From assembly GCA_964019415.1 (NCBI GenBank), contig OZ025869.1, forward strand, positions 5,208,882 through 5,272,881: a stretch of 64,000 nt of DNA. Direction: 5' to 3'. Of the stretch, positions 1 to 12,300 are shown in pieces; the first letter of the stretch is position 1; each line of letters begins with the position of its first letter. Under the pieces are notes generated by a model, which saw only the letters and a list, made by a program, of their open reading frames with translations, had not been told where the DNA came from and searched no databases. Both the position numbers and the translations under genes were made by a program. The stretch is from Ianthella basta. Its lineage: Eukaryota > Porifera > Demospongiae > Verongiida > Ianthellidae.

Positions 1-199
1 ACACTTTTGTATAGTGGTAATCACTGTTCCATATGTATTGGTCATTTTATTTTTTACAACAATAGTGTCAGCATGACATGCTTGGAGGAAGCAGTTCTCT
101 TCATCCCCTGTGGTGATGAATTCTACTGTCTGCTTCTGCTGATTCTTCCTCATGTCATCCACTCTAGTAAAGCAGATTGGCATGTCTACATCAACATTC

Positions 200-439
200 A
201 GCCAAGAAGAAGCTGGGACTTCTTCAAGCGGATACTACCTTGTAGTGGATTAGGTGGAGACAGCCAGGTATTCCAAACTGCCAACCACTTTGAGCTGGAG
301 GAGGGTGGAGACCACAGAGAGCAAGTGGAGTACACCAGTCATCGGGTGGATGACTGGTGTACTCCAAACAGCCAACCCCAGTCATTCCCACACTCACAAT
401 TTGAGGGTCCCTTCTACACCTTTGGCTCTGCTCAGAGTG
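200..439. repeat. Dispersed repeat, copy 1
   Basis: About 240 bases that recur at 6240-6496 with only scattered differences. Both copies begin at the same AGCCAAGAAGAAGC stretch and stop at the same CTCTGCTCAGAGTG stretch, so the ends look like real family boundaries. No convincing protein is encoded on either strand. Confidence 0.8.
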
Positions 440-1179
440 GCTACAGGTCCCTCTGTTTCACCACAAGACCCTTGCTTAGCTGCTTCTCATAGGTGGTCAT
501 CAACCCTCTGGGGATTAGGAAAGAGAGGTGCCAGATGTCCTTGTTGAGGGAAGAAAACCTGTAGATGTAGCTCCTGACAGTGGCATGGCCATCTTCCTGA
601 CCAAATAGCTTCTTGGCTAAAGCCCTGAAGAGACAATTCCATCTCCTAGGACACTGTTGATCTTTCTGGCCTGACCTTTCCGAGTAGCACTCAGCATCTT
701 GTAGTGTAATCTAGTTGATGTGTTTGTGTCATCAATCCTGTGTAGCATAAGAGCTGTGTGTCACTTGAACACCAGTACAGACACAGCAGTCTTGTAGTTA
801 CCTGTAAATGAGCGTCTTTTTGTCTACTCTTTACCTCTTGCACATATTGAACATACCAATCAATGTATTCTAGAGCTACCATATATTGAATGACTCACAC
901 AGATCACAGATAGAGTTGAACAGGTTGTCTGGCCAGCGAGCGGTTATGACCAAGGACAGGAAGGGGCAACACGTTGCCTCTAAGGCAGCATAGGCTATGT
1001 CTGTGGTGCATTCCTGAGTTTCTGATGCATCTGGTGATGGTGACAGCAAAGGCAGTTCCATGCAGTCATCTGCATCTGTGGGCGTTCTCTACTACTCCAC
1101 GTTTATGGAGTGCACACGGTGAATGTGCTTGCACACATGACCATTGTTGTGATTGTATATAATTATATGTATTACATAT
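440..1179. other. No gene seen
   Basis: I see no exon, RNA gene or repeat boundary that I can support here. The short open frames have no recognisable domain. Confidence 0.4.
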
Positions 1180-1461
1180 GAAAGATTGTTTAGTATGCCA
1201 ATCAGCAGCTACTGGGGCAAGACCTCTGAGCTGGTCTTCAGGCGTTAGCTCATTCCTCAGACATCTCTGTACACCCCTTACTCGTTCAGCTGTGAGCTGA
1301 TCTCCCCCAAAGAACACTTCAGAAAACACCTTTATACAAAGCCATGCATGTGGGGGAGCGTATAAAGGATTGTGTACATTAATGTGTAGCACTGACCTGG
1401 CACTCCACTTGGTCTGTTCCAAATTCCACTTTGTGGGCACCAGTGACTGAAGCGTGGCCAT
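1180..1461 (-). pseudogene. DUF6589-type transposon gene fragment
   Basis: The minus strand reads FFGGDQLTAERVRGVQ and, about 25 residues on, LAPVAADWHTKQSF. The GGDQLT.xRxxGxQ block followed by a DWHxK block is the hallmark of DUF6589 proteins, which are common in transposon-like genes of cnidarians, sponges and fungi. Only about 60 residues of the domain are present and no neighbouring exon could be joined to it, so this is a fragment. The superfamily of the parent element is not clear to me. Confidence 0.55.
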
Positions 1462-1583
1462 GATGCCTGCTATTTCCCAGGTGACAATTTCATTATGATT
1501 AATTACTCTGAGGGGACCTATTACATGTTCAAGGTGTATAGCAGCTGGAAACTATATGTATTAGTTATAACACCTCCTAGAGA

Positions 1584-1648
1584 GGGATGCCGCTGATCTA
1601 TAAGCATGAGGCCCGAGGGCGTGAATGCTTATAAATTAGCGACATCCC
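1584..1648. repeat. Foldback hairpin with GC-rich loop
   Basis: Arms of about 24 bases (GGGATG...ATAAGCAT against ATGCTTAT...CATCCC) are inverted around the loop GAGGCCCGAGGGCGTG. A few mismatches in the arms suggest an old foldback or MITE core. A second hairpin with a similar GC-rich tip lies at 51161-51272. Confidence 0.6.
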
Positions 1649-2490
1649 AAAAAGGAAGTGAAAAGAAACTCTGTGTCTCTGGTACCCTCCTACACATGTA
1701 CTTGTACACTGTGTGGGTGGGGGGAGGGCAGGGAGGAGGACCAACATTACTGACAAGCTGGAAGTGTCCCTAATTCACTCCTACACACTCATACTCACAA
1801 GGCCACCTCCTGACAAGTTGCACGTCTCCTTAACACCAACATTCACTTTAACCCTCACATCATCCTCACAACATACAATACTCACTCCACACAGCACTCC
1901 ACACATCACTGGTACCCTCACATGCCCCCAACCACTCACAGGTGTCCACTCACCCATACTCCACTGAAAAGAAAGTGTTATAAGTGATTTATTTGCCGAA
2001 CAATGGAACCACGGGTGAATGATTATTGGTTTCTTGCCATATAAGGGAATGTGGTGCCGATGAAATTCAATCTAGCCTGGAGAGTAGTCCAGAGTGGTGA
2101 GTACAGATACGTAACAAGAAGTTGCCGAGAACGCGGTGCGGAGAATCATGCGAAAACGATTGTGGGCTGTGGATCCAAGTCTAATTGCTTCTTTCAGCAA
2201 GCGCTCGAAGGAAATGCATCAACAATTTCAACTAAGAATGAAATCACTGAAATCACTGCATGGCCTGGCCGTATAATTTGATATATAACCATGGAGTCAT
2301 CACTTTCCTCCAGGACAGTGGGACATAGATGCTTTCTGTTTTCCTGTATAAATGCAAGGTGAGAATTTGGTATCTTAAACTGACAGAAAGCATGCCAACC
2401 TTTGTGAACTTCCTAACTTGAATTGGACTGTCGCTGTCCGTAGAATGGCCCTGGAAAGTTTCTGGAGGTGGAGAAGACAGTAGAGTAGGT
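1649..2490. other. No gene seen
   Basis: Low-complexity ACTCAC-rich sequence near 1770-1960, then unassigned sequence. No supported coding exon. Confidence 0.35.
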
Positions 2491-2574
2491 GGAGACTCCA
2501 AGGGTAGAGGCGGAGACTCCAAGGGTAGAGGTGGAGACTCTGGGGGTAGAGGTGGAGACTCCAGGGGTAGAGGC
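2491..2574. repeat. 21-bp minisatellite, four units
   Basis: Four head-to-tail copies of a 21-base unit of the form GGAGACTCCAAGGGTAGAGGC, with one to three substitutions between units. The period is a multiple of three, so the minus strand shows a seven-residue Pro/Leu/Glu/Ser repeat. I do not take this as proof of a gene. Confidence 0.8.
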
Positions 2575-3608
2575 GATGACTCGTGAGCCTTTGGAGGATG
2601 AGGCAGTGGAGAGTCTAGAGCAGATGGTGAATCAAGAGGACGAGAGGGCAAAGGAGGATGGCAATGAGGTTGACGCATCAGCCATTCCTTCCCTTACTTA
2701 TTTGATTCGCTGTTGTCCCACGGTCGATTTTATACATAATCATTGATGAAACCAGCTATTACTGTAGTGCTAGTGTATTGCAGGCAGTTTGGATGGCAGA
2801 CTGAATGGTGTAGCTTGGTACATTTGATAGTGAGATCCACACTGCAGTTTCTAATGCCACTATAATCAGCACAATCAGCTGGGTACACAGTCTGCTGTCG
2901 GAATCATCAAGTAACAGCTAATGGAAACTACCAACCATTCCCACCTATGGTATTGACTGTCAGATGAAAATGGCATTAGTAGCTTGGAGTCGATTGCTGT
3001 GGGACTGTGCTTCATCTGAGACTCCGGCAAGGTTGATGTGGTCAAAATTAGCAAATGAATAAAACATATGAAGGGAAGGATTTTTAGGGGTATATTGTTT
3101 TCAAATATATGACAGATATATTTGGACGTCCTCTTCTGTCGCTAATCGTGAAACAGATTCCTACAGCACTTCTGGTCGACCGGCAAAGAGACAGCTTCGA
3201 GACAGCGCCCAACAGGCCATCGACTTCACCCTGCGCCTTCTTCGATAATGGCCGTGCCCACCTATAGGAAGACTTCATTCCGCCGCCTGGAACACATGAC
3301 AGGAGTAACGTAGAAACTGGTGAGCGCCGTGATATGTACACGCTAACATTCTTCAACCGTTTCTAGCGTTGAAAAGCTTATCTCGCACAGTTGCTCTTCT
3401 AAATGCTCTTCAGAACCTGGCCCACGCGTACTACACTGTAACAAACGTACGTAGCTTTTGCCATCACAGAACACTAGCTACTCTCGCAACTGTGGGTTCC
3501 TTGGTACATTATGTTTCTGTACATGCTCACTGTAAATGCATGTGCTGTAAGCAGTCATGTGTCTGTCTTTGCTGGAGATTTCTCTGTGCATGTGTGGTGT
3601 GTATGTGT
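2575..3608. other. No gene seen
   Basis: No supported exon. An open frame on the minus strand (3084-3356) has no recognisable domain and no strong splice context. Confidence 0.35.

Positions 3609-3641
<33 letters not shown>
3609..3641. repeat. (TG)n microsatellite
   Basis: Uninterrupted TG dinucleotide run. It creates spurious Val/Cys-rich and Thr/His-rich open frames on the two strands. Confidence 0.95.
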
Positions 3642-3642
<1 letters not shown>

Positions 3643-3956
3643 TGGTGACAGCGCTGAGTGTGCTGAGGTCAATGAGGTGTATGACACAATGTCATGTTTA
3701 CCTATCGCGAGTGACAGAGCAGCAACCGAAGGGAGCAAGTATTTCGAGTTGGGGCAGCAGCCCCACGAGTTTTTTAACTCAAAATACTTGTTCTGGATGC
3801 CGTTTGATGCTGTGGATGTACATTCTTGTCTATGTTGTCACCGTATATGGAGTATCCATGCCAGGGTTGCACATCTCTATGGGAACCAGAACAGTAGGCT
3901 CGCATGTCTCCAATTGACCATGCACAATGTGTGCACTGCACTCCAAATTAGCAAAT

Positions 3957-4400
3957 GATGGTAGGTCATTCTGCTCAGTGAGCCTCTCACATTCCTTGTC
4001 CTTATCCAGGCGCAAAAAGTGTTTCTCCTTGTCACCTTGCTGTCTCACTTGCTCCATTGCACGTAGCTTCTCGATCTCAGCCTCCAACCTGATCGTCCGA
4101 AGTTGAGCTTGAAGATCCGTGACAGACTTCCGCGCCGATGCTACTTCCCCTTGGAGCATCTGAGCCTCGGTCCTTGCTGCCACAAATTGCTCCTACAACC
4201 GCCGAATCTCCTTGCTATCCTACTAACCATCCTTAATGGTTCTCTCCTGTCCTGCCTGGAGCATAGTCTGCTGTCACAACACTCGGCACCTCCCAGTGCA
4301 TGGAGCTCACAATTGCTCATTCAGGATTTGTCCTAATCCTTGCTCCACGCAAGGCAGACAATCCTGCCAGGCTCACCAAATGTAACTACCAATGTAGTTA
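3957..4400 (-). mobile_element. Possible LTR-retrotransposon 5' remnant
   Basis: The minus strand encodes a charged coiled-coil stretch (about 70 residues, 3957-4183) of the kind found at the start of Gag-like proteins. Upstream of it, near 4365-4380, lies TTTGGTGAGCCTGGCAG next to a segment ending in TTACA, which resembles an LTR end followed by a primer-binding site. No second LTR or pol domain was found nearby. Old and broken; family uncertain. Confidence 0.3.
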
Positions 4401-6239
4401 TAAGGTTAATAGATCTCGTTGCGATCCTATCTGTGCTGCTACTCCCACTGTCTACCCTCCCACACTACTTACTGCAACTCTGCTACGTACTCCATTTCTT
4501 CCCTACTCTTCCCCTTCCACCTCCTGCCTGTCAACCAGCAGGTTTGACGATGCTCTTGCTGACTTCAGTGTAACACTGCAGTTGGTGTGTGGAGACTGTG
4601 TCGCATTGAAGCCTTACATACTCTACACCAGGTGACATACACAGAAGTGGTCGATATACACACTGGTTCATGCTTTCATCCCCGACACTCACCTGTGCCA
4701 TCACTCTTCATGTACATTGTACTCCCACCACACCAGCTACAATCTGTCGCTCATGTGGACCGATCACCCTTCACATCCAAACTCACACCTCTCATACTAA
4801 TAACCCCCCACACAGTTACTTGCACCAGTCGCACTCTTCAGCAGCAATGCACTTCAATGTTTCCTCCGTTTCAGAATCCGTGTACTTTGTCTTCACCTTC
4901 TCCCAGTCAGTGGACTTGCTCGACTGCTTGACTTTGAATTTGTGTGTAATTGTCGATAGAAGCTCAACTTCATCGGCACTCCATTAAAAGGAATTCTTCT
5001 GCTTGCTGTGGCGGGTCGTCATCGTCTTTGTTGCTGAACAAAAATGATGCTTCGAACGTTACTATGCAAACGGCAGGTGTTAATAGTGCTGCGACAAAGA
5101 ATTTGGGCTAAAACGTCATGGATTCCTGCACATTGCCACGGTCGGTCACCATCTTGTTCGTCGCCGAACACTTGGAAACGTTTACGTGCAAAACCAGAAG
5201 CGTTTCTGTATAAACACGTGAAAACGTCAAGTGATCATAGCGTCACGAAAACAAGTTTGGGTGAAGACATCTCCATATAAACGGAGCGTCAACCTTTCCA
5301 TGAGTCCATTGCTCTGAGGATGGTAGGTTGGAGTACGCCAGTGGTCTGTACCTACAGTGGAAGATTGATTTGCCACATACATTCCTGAACGATATTATAT
5401 ACTCATATACCTTCCAAGGCCTTTGTCTATGATGCAAAACTGTCACGACCTGCATGTAGATAGTGAGACTTCCCCCATGCAAGCCTCCTACCTGTGAGAG
5501 TCATGAACTCCTCAGTTACTTTATTCACAAATTCTCATCCTTGTCACCTATCAGCACTGATGCACAGCCATACCTTGCATTGACAATGCATTGATGAGAT
5601 ACCAGTAAAGACATGTAACAATGTACTGTATTTGATGATATACATAGCATTTGTCACCTAACCTGCGAATAGTTCGGTAGATAAACAATGCCACTGCTTT
5701 AGCTGTCAGACAGAACAGTAAACCAATAAGGCACAAAGGGAAGCATTATTCATAATAGACAGAATAACCATTAGTAATTAGGAAGCCAACATCACACACA
5801 CTTTGTGCAAATGAAAGGCTGTGTCCATTGTGTGCATTGATCCTCTGCAATATTTCTGGCCAGACTTGACAATTGCCCTCAAAGACTGGCGCCTCCTCAG
5901 AGGCCCAAACGTTTACGCCCATCATAGATATTCTACACTGCGGTTGTATAGTGTGGAATATCTATGCGCCCATAAAACCTTAAGTCACGAGTACTGCTAC
6001 TAACAGTTTCATTGGCTACTGCGTCAGCATCCTACTTCCGACTTATGTGTAGCACTATTTTTTTCTGCTTCTGCAACCCATAGTCCTGTCTGTCCAGTTT
6101 GAGAACCCACGTGTCACTTAAAGCAATGGATGTATACATTTTATCTGCTCCAATGCATTAGCCGTTTTGCAGGAGGGAGTGTGTCAGGTGTGGTGGAGCG
6201 GAACTTGTTTGCATCCTCTTCCTTCAATTCATGTCGGGC
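4401..6239. other. No gene seen; possible MITE-like patch
   Basis: Unassigned. Between 5040 and 5240 there are repeated AACGTTTACG- and AAACGTC-like words similar in flavour to the Harbinger-type MITE at 17284-17975, but no paired ends could be set. Confidence 0.3.
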
Positions 6240-6496
6240 AGCCAAGAAGAAGCTGGGACTTCTTCAAGCGGACACTGCCTCGCAATGGATTAGGTGGAGA
6301 CAGCCAGGTATTCCAAACTGTCAACCACTTTGAGCTGGAGGAGGGTGGAGACCACAGAGAGCAAATGCAGTACACCAGTCATCGGGTGGATGTCTCTCCG
6401 GTGAGGAGTACTTTCCAGCTCTAAACAGCCAACCCCAGTCCTTCCCACACTCACAATTTGAGGGTCCCTTCTACACCTTTGGCTCTGCTCAGAGTG
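6240..6496. repeat. Dispersed repeat, copy 2
   Basis: Second copy of the family at 200-439. It differs mainly by a short insertion of about 17 bases near 6390-6420. Confidence 0.8.
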
Positions 6497-6962
6497 CCCA
6501 TGGCATTGAAGGACCGGTTTAGCTTTTATTAGGTATTGGCTAGCTAGCCTGAGCACTATTATTGGCTAAATATACATACAAAGAGCTATGTAGCTATGCG
6601 CGATAATGAGTGTGGAAAGGTTTGTAAGGGCATGATATGTAATAAAGGATGACTTGTGGTACACAGCTAGACCTCAAAAACAGGCAAACACACAAAGACC
6701 TTAACCTGAATATTGAATGACAGGCACACGGATAGTGTGGTATTCTGGTGTAATCATTGCCACACAACTGAATTGGAGGAGGGCAGTGAGTGCATGTAGC
6801 TCCATGGTTAACCCACTGTGATGTTTTGCATGAGCAATTCAACAGTATACCTTTCGCATTTGCCGTTGACCCTGTACCCTGTCATCTTAAGAGTTAGCTA
6901 CATGCTTCTCATCGAAATTCATTAAAGTCGGTAGTGATAGTGCTTGCCTTTGCAGCCCCAAG

Positions 6963-7406
6963 CTAGGAGTTGTAATATCTGAGACGTTCGGCCCTCTGAG
7001 ACGTTTTGTTAACCATACTCAGAGTCCACACCTCCTGATCGAGCTTGTTCCACTTAGTGGATGGATCTGCAACAGCGTTTGCACGGAAATTGCTTTCATA
7101 AGAAGCCCAAGCAGCCCCTGGGTGATCCCGGGCCAACCTTGCCACAGTCCCCACAAAGATCAGCAGATCACTTGCGATACTGGGGTCCTTAGTCAGCAGC
7201 GCCTGGCTGAACACAGAAAATGCCAGCACCCAGTCAACAAATTTTTCAATTGGCTGAGCTTTCTTTTTGCTTTTACCCTCTGGGTATAGGCCGGCTTCCT
7301 GAATCTTTTCGGGCAAAAATTCGGATAATTCTATGTGTGGAGCATATAGGAACACATGGAACACATGCATATTAGGATAATCATGTAACATGTACGCTGT
7401 GTTCAA
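6963..7406 (-). mobile_element. Tyrosine-recombinase retroelement Gag-like remnant (DIRS/Ngaro type)
   Basis: The minus strand encodes a region reading IEKFVDWVLAFSVFSQAL, then WASYESNFRANAVADPSTKW and a WTLSM stretch. The pattern EWVxxFxxY...YxxxFRxxAAxxPxxxW...LW is typical of the Gag-like ORF that precedes reverse transcriptase in DIRS/Ngaro-like elements of marine invertebrates. Only this portion is present. Broken, age unknown. Confidence 0.5.
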
Positions 7407-7756
7407 ATGCGTTGTTTACAGTCCCTGATAATAAATGACTTTATATGTGATGCCTAATGTAAACTATTTCTTTTCTGCTTATTATGTAGAGAGTCACTAG
7501 TACAATGGACATAAATGGGGCAGAACAGCAGAACAGCAGGCAACAGTCCTTTGAGTGGGGGAGGCTCACTCTTTCATTAGATTCAGATACTGAGGAAAGA
7601 TGTGAATGAGTGTGTAGCTTATGAATTCTTTGATCAGCTGAAGTTCGCTCCGGTTATTGGATCTAGATCTGGATGGTTTGCAGTTTTCATCTTAAATTGC
7701 ATGATGTAATTTCCTGGGTGATTGGTGTTTGTGTGCATATTTCTGTCTATGTGCAC

Positions 7757-7855
7757 GTGTGTGTGTGTGTGTGCCTGTGTGTGTTTGTGTGTGTGTGTGT
7801 GTGTGTACATATGTGTGTGTGTGCGTGTGTGTACAAATGTATGTTTGTGTGTACA
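7757..7855. repeat. (GT)n-rich microsatellite, interrupted
   Basis: GT repeats broken by CC, TA and AC words. All long open frames across it are repeat artefacts. Confidence 0.9.
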
Positions 7856-8261
7856 TACTAAATGGTGTGCCTTGCATGCAGATTGTATTCCCAGCTATAA
7901 CTTTCTGAGCTGCACGAAAGTATGCCATGGTTCACATTGTATGGTCTCCAGTATTGAAGCCATGCACCTGGTGACTTAAACCATTAAAATTCCTGGGGAA
8001 GGGAAGGAACACACCTCTGTGTATTTAGGTGCATCCTTTATTGCATCAAGCAATCAAGAATCCAAGCATTGTTCTTTATGGCTTGGTCTAGCAGCCCTCC
8101 AAAGAGACTGCCAGATTTGTTGGGGATGATCTCAAGTTGGAAGGAATACATAATTAAGTCTCTCTGTTACGCTCTCCTACCTTTTGTCTTCGATTTTCTC
8201 TGCACCAGCGACAAACCAGACTCACGTCTGCATCACAGTATTGTGATGGTTGTTTCACCAT

Positions 8262-8615
8262 TCATTCAGACCCTTTGTCATAATCGAGGTGAATGAAATG
8301 TGTCTGCGTTGTGGCATCTTGAGCTTGCTTATTTGACAGGAGAAAATTCCCTTCATCCAGAAGACCTCTCTCACGCAAGCAACTACGCATCTCCTCCCAA
8401 ACGGCGTCTACAACTGCTTGACTCTTCGCTCCTTTCTCCACCTTCCAAAAGCTAGCCTTACACAGGAAGTACTCATCGACCTCTATGCTGCAGCATTGCT
8501 GCAGAAAGCCTCGCACAGTGTGAACGCCAGCGCTAGTCGACGTTGCCGCAATTAGCCTCCTGCCGCTGCTTGGGGGCTGTGGACCACCGCAAAAATAGCA
8601 GAAATCGACTGCCAC
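8262..8615 (-). CDS. Short unknown ORF with paired-cysteine motif, divergent from the SWAP-70-like gene
   Basis: An open frame of about 117 codons reads away from the SWAP-70-like promoter. Its start is unclear: the first in-frame candidate is GTG and a stop lies four codons upstream, so it may be a spliced-in exon. The N-terminal part shows CYFCGG, then an FLQQCC stretch, a YFLCKASF stretch and an acidic helical segment. This spacing faintly resembles the cysteine pairs of ZAD-like or other zinc-binding N-terminal domains, but I do not recognise the family. It may be the first coding exon of a divergent gene or a chance ORF in a CpG-containing promoter region. Confidence 0.35.
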   Translation of the reverse strand: MAVDFCYFCGGPQPPSSGRRLIAATSTSAGVHTVRGFLQQCCSIEVDEYFLCKASFWKVEKGAKSQAVVDAVWEEMRSCLRERGLLDEGNFLLSNKQAQDATTQTHFIHLDYDKGSE

Positions 8616-8629
8616 CCGTGTACACTAGC

Positions 8630-8951
8630 GCTCTCTCTACGTAACGCGTGCTAGCGGCTGCGCGGTAAAACTCGTCATTCACGTGATAGTGACGTCACTG
8701 TGGGCTCAGTTTCCCAGACCACCTTTCGGAAGTGGGCTGGGAACGAGACTAATTCCGTACGAAGTGAGGTTTCCATTCCAGGTGCTAGCGAATGAAAATA
8801 GGAACGCAGCCGAGCATCACTCACGTGAGCTCGTTCCTATTCCCTTTGCGTAGAGAAGGAAGCACAAGAAGGCGGCGAGTTCACTTCTTTGTCCTTGAGA
8901 GAGTCCTAACGCGCCTACGTCCCAAGCCCTCGGCTCCTTTCTGACAGCGCG
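8630..8951. promoter_or_regulatory. Candidate promoter region of the SWAP-70-like gene
   Basis: CpG-containing sequence just before the ATG. It holds a perfect CRE palindrome TGACGTCA at 8690-8697 and two CACGTG E-boxes at 8680-8685 and 8822-8827. An inverted repeat, AATAGGAACG against CGTTCCTATT, spans about 8797-8842. No TATA box is obvious. The ORF at 8262-8615 points the other way, so the region may be bidirectional. Confidence 0.45.
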
Positions 8952-9396
8952 ATGGAGGACCAAGTACCTCTTGAAGTTACAAATAGCTTGCGATTAGCTC
9001 ACCAGGCCCTGTCGGAAAGGGGGAGGACAAAGGCGCAAGACGTTTCGCCCCTGGAGCTGTTCTATGAGCGCATGTGGCAGATTGCCCTGCCCCACAAACC
9101 CTTTCAGAAGCTGCCACGACCTGGAATCGAGGCTTTCTATGCCGGCAACATGGACAAAGACGAGTTTGTGGCACTTTTCAAGAAGAACATTCTGGTCGAA
9201 GGCTATGTGCAGGACGTGAGCGCGCTGACCGAGCACTGCTTCAACACCTTCCTCTCGGTGGGATCAAGGGAGCAGCAAGTCGACAAGTACATTTCGAAAC
9301 AGGCTGCGAGACAGTTATGGCAAGTCTTCGCAAAGCTGGACAGGTTCGGCCGTCTTGGACTGCCGAATGAAGAAGTAAACGAGCTACTTTTGCGAG
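8952..9396 (+). CDS. Exon 1: SWAP-70-like N-terminal domain
   Basis: 148 codons plus one base, ending at AG/GTAAGTTA. The protein is helical and charged; residues 77-148 (from GNMDKDEFVALFKKNI onward) correspond to the EF-hand-like N-terminal domain of SWAP-70 and DEF6. The ATG at 8952 is the first in frame after an upstream region with promoter character. Confidence 0.8.
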
Positions 9397-12300
9397 GTAA
9401 GTTACGTTGTCCCTAGTTTCATGGGGTTGATGCTTATGGCTAAGGCTCATTTGCTCCACTTGCCGGAGTGCAGAACTGTACCATTTTGTATGTGCGTCTT
9501 GTGCACGTCTTTAGTACGCGTCTTTTGCACATAGATGGGTTATGTGCTCTGCTGTAAGCAGTAAGTGCGTGCTTGTGTGTGTGTGTTCAACAGGAATCTG
9601 TGGTATCCGTCAAGTACGTAACCTCATGCACTGAACCATCACAGTCTCGGTTTGTGCTAGTGGCTATGGCAACCTGTAATCAAGCGTGGTTCCTGATTTA
9701 CCTTTGATGTACACCAGTATGGTTCGCTGTGGTGTGCATGTGCGTAATAGGTTGTCTTTTGTCATACTTGCTTGTTCTTCATGGAAGTGCGCATGGTTGC
9801 ACTGCAGTGGTGAAGGCAGTAGATTGAAATCGGAAATGAAAGTGCGTTCCCATACTCACATTGGTGTAGTGTACAAACCTGTCAGTTGTGTGTGCATTTA
9901 TCCCTACGCAGTGTGTGGGTGACTACATTTCAATTTCCATTTCATAGGACAAAGTACACTCTGATAGTACTTCCTTGTTCTGCCCGTAGTCATAGAGGGG
10001 AGTGTACTGGTGGGTGGATTGCTCGTAAAACACGTTGCGGCCCATACACTCATTCCTTACCAGCCAGGATTGCATGCTCATGTTGTAGAGCTTTGGCAGG
10101 GACTGCATTAAGTGGAATGAGTGGTGACTGATGTATGTACATATGCAACGCTAACCTAGGAATAAGTGAATTAGTCAGTGTAGTCTTTGCACAGCCATAA
10201 AGGACTATCTGGTCTGTCAGCATGATCAACCCTTATTTGTTGATTAACCTACCATCTGTTCATGTGCTGGAGGTACTCTGTATAGTCTTCCGTGTGTGTG
10301 CAGTACGTACGTACATCGCTGTATTGCCATCCAGCTCTGGTAATGTGTTTTGCGGTGTGGTAAGAAGTAACTTCCATTGAGGTGAGGTTGCAATATTCTT
10401 CAGCAACTGTTGTAATCTCTATATGAAGCTTGCTGTGTATTCATCCTGTTGAGTCCTCTCAGTTGGAACTGTAAGACTGTGAGTCTTAAGAAGGAGGGGA
10501 TCAGTGTGATAAGGTAGTAAGGTGAAACAGCCAGTGAACCCAACATTCTGGATTAGGTAATGATAGACTGACAGGAAGCACAGACAGGAAATCATGCTGA
10601 ATCTTGAATGAAGGCGAATACCATAGTAGTTTTTGTCCAGGAGCTTACGTGAGCAAGGAATGGAAGTGATGTGTGATGTATACTGCAGCAGAAAATAGTG
10701 AAACCCTTCTCCGTCTGCTGTCGGCACAAGTGAAATCGCTAGAATGCAGTGAAGCTATTCAGGTGTATTGTAAACGCACATTGTGTGAAGCTAGTGGGTG
10801 CATCACACCTTGCTATACAGTCCTTCCTGTCAATAGCACACGCACAGAGACTACGTAGGATCAATGCACTGTGGTGACAGGCCTGTAAGGTGAACAGTGC
10901 CAAGTACAGGGACCAGGTGTCCGTATGTTAGTTCCCACAACCTCAAGTGTACACAAAGGGATGAAGTGTGTAGGCCACGGTATCGGATTCTATGGTGTAA
11001 AGGATTGGGCAAATTATTGAGCAATGAGCCTCCACCAAATTATTCTCTGGTGTAAAGTCAATAGTTACGAGTCTTCATCCACAGAACATTGCCTTCTGCC
11101 ACTTGAATGGAATGATGACATCAGCACAAACCCTTAAATGGAACACGTTGCCATCAACATAGACCCTAGGGATGGCTGCCTTGACGTGGAAATATCTGAT
11201 TTGTATTTGGAGTCATTTCGCTGTGTTGTACACAAGTGTTCCTCAAGTGCTACTGTGTGCATTCCTCATTCATTTGCCTTAGCGTGTGTGGTGATGTGGT
11301 TCTGCACATAGTCATGTGCACAAATTGTGAACAAATTCACGCTACATGCATCCATGCTACAGTTACACAATATGCCTGTGCGAGGTGAAGAGCGAAAGGT
11401 TGCATGTTCACACGTATAGCACGCATACATAACATGTACACGATGCACCCGTTATACACGTGTGTGTTCTCTAGAGCAGTGTATACACATGCAGTGCTCA
11501 GGATGGACGCACTACACTAAACATGAACATGCATGTGCACAGGCAGCGAAGCGTGTACGAATATGTGAAAGCTATTCACTGCAATATAAGAGCCTGCCAT
11601 TTCCTACACTTCTATGGGTATTTGCATCCGCTCTCGTCTTTCCTACTAGAGAATGTAGGAAAACTTCGCTTGCATGGTGCTTACCCAAGGTCGGTGTCAT
11701 TGGTGAATTGTTGTGGCAGTGGTCTAAAAGCTTTAAAAGGCACTCTGTCAAAGAAAGGCTGTGAATATGTATGCACTATTGACAAAATCTTCAGACATGA
11801 TCTATGGCATTCAGTTATTTTGTATGCAACATGGTCTCCTTTTTACGACTTTATGCATTACCCCCTACAATCTCCTCTACTTTGCAAATGTGAACGTCGC
11901 CAGTAGAAATCGCACCTTAGGGCCAATCACCATTTTTGGAAAATGGCCGCTGAAAATTGGCAGCTTTTAAGGGGTAGAAAAGTGGCATTCAATGATGTCG
12001 ATGAGGATTTTGAAAACTGCTTAGCGATTATGCATGCCATTTACATAATTTGCGGCACAATTCGTACCTCCCGGTGCTAAAAGTCAGTCTTGAACTCGTA
12101 TTTTGAAGTCCACTGGCAGTTCTCTGAACGGGCTTGTTGTAGCTAGAAATGTTGGCATACATCTTCTATTGGCCTCATTGCCATTATTTTACAAGTCGAC
12201 TGCTGTTGTGATGTTAAAAATGACAATACGATGGAAAATGAGATGAAACTAGACAGGAGCGAACGAGGAACCTCCAGGCTACTTTGTATCTTGCGTATGT

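Noticed and set aside
7-492. 161-codon open frame at the window start
   Set aside because: It runs through the dispersed repeat at 200-439, which is not kept in frame in its second copy.
2253-2678. Proline-rich 141-codon frame
   Set aside because: The regularity comes from the 21-base minisatellite; no splice or start context supports a gene.
3369-3958. Long open frames rich in Val/Cys and Thr/His
   Set aside because: They are read through a (TG)n repeat in several frames and have no domain.
7673-7979. Overlapping Cys/Val-rich frames
   Set aside because: Translations of the GT microsatellite.
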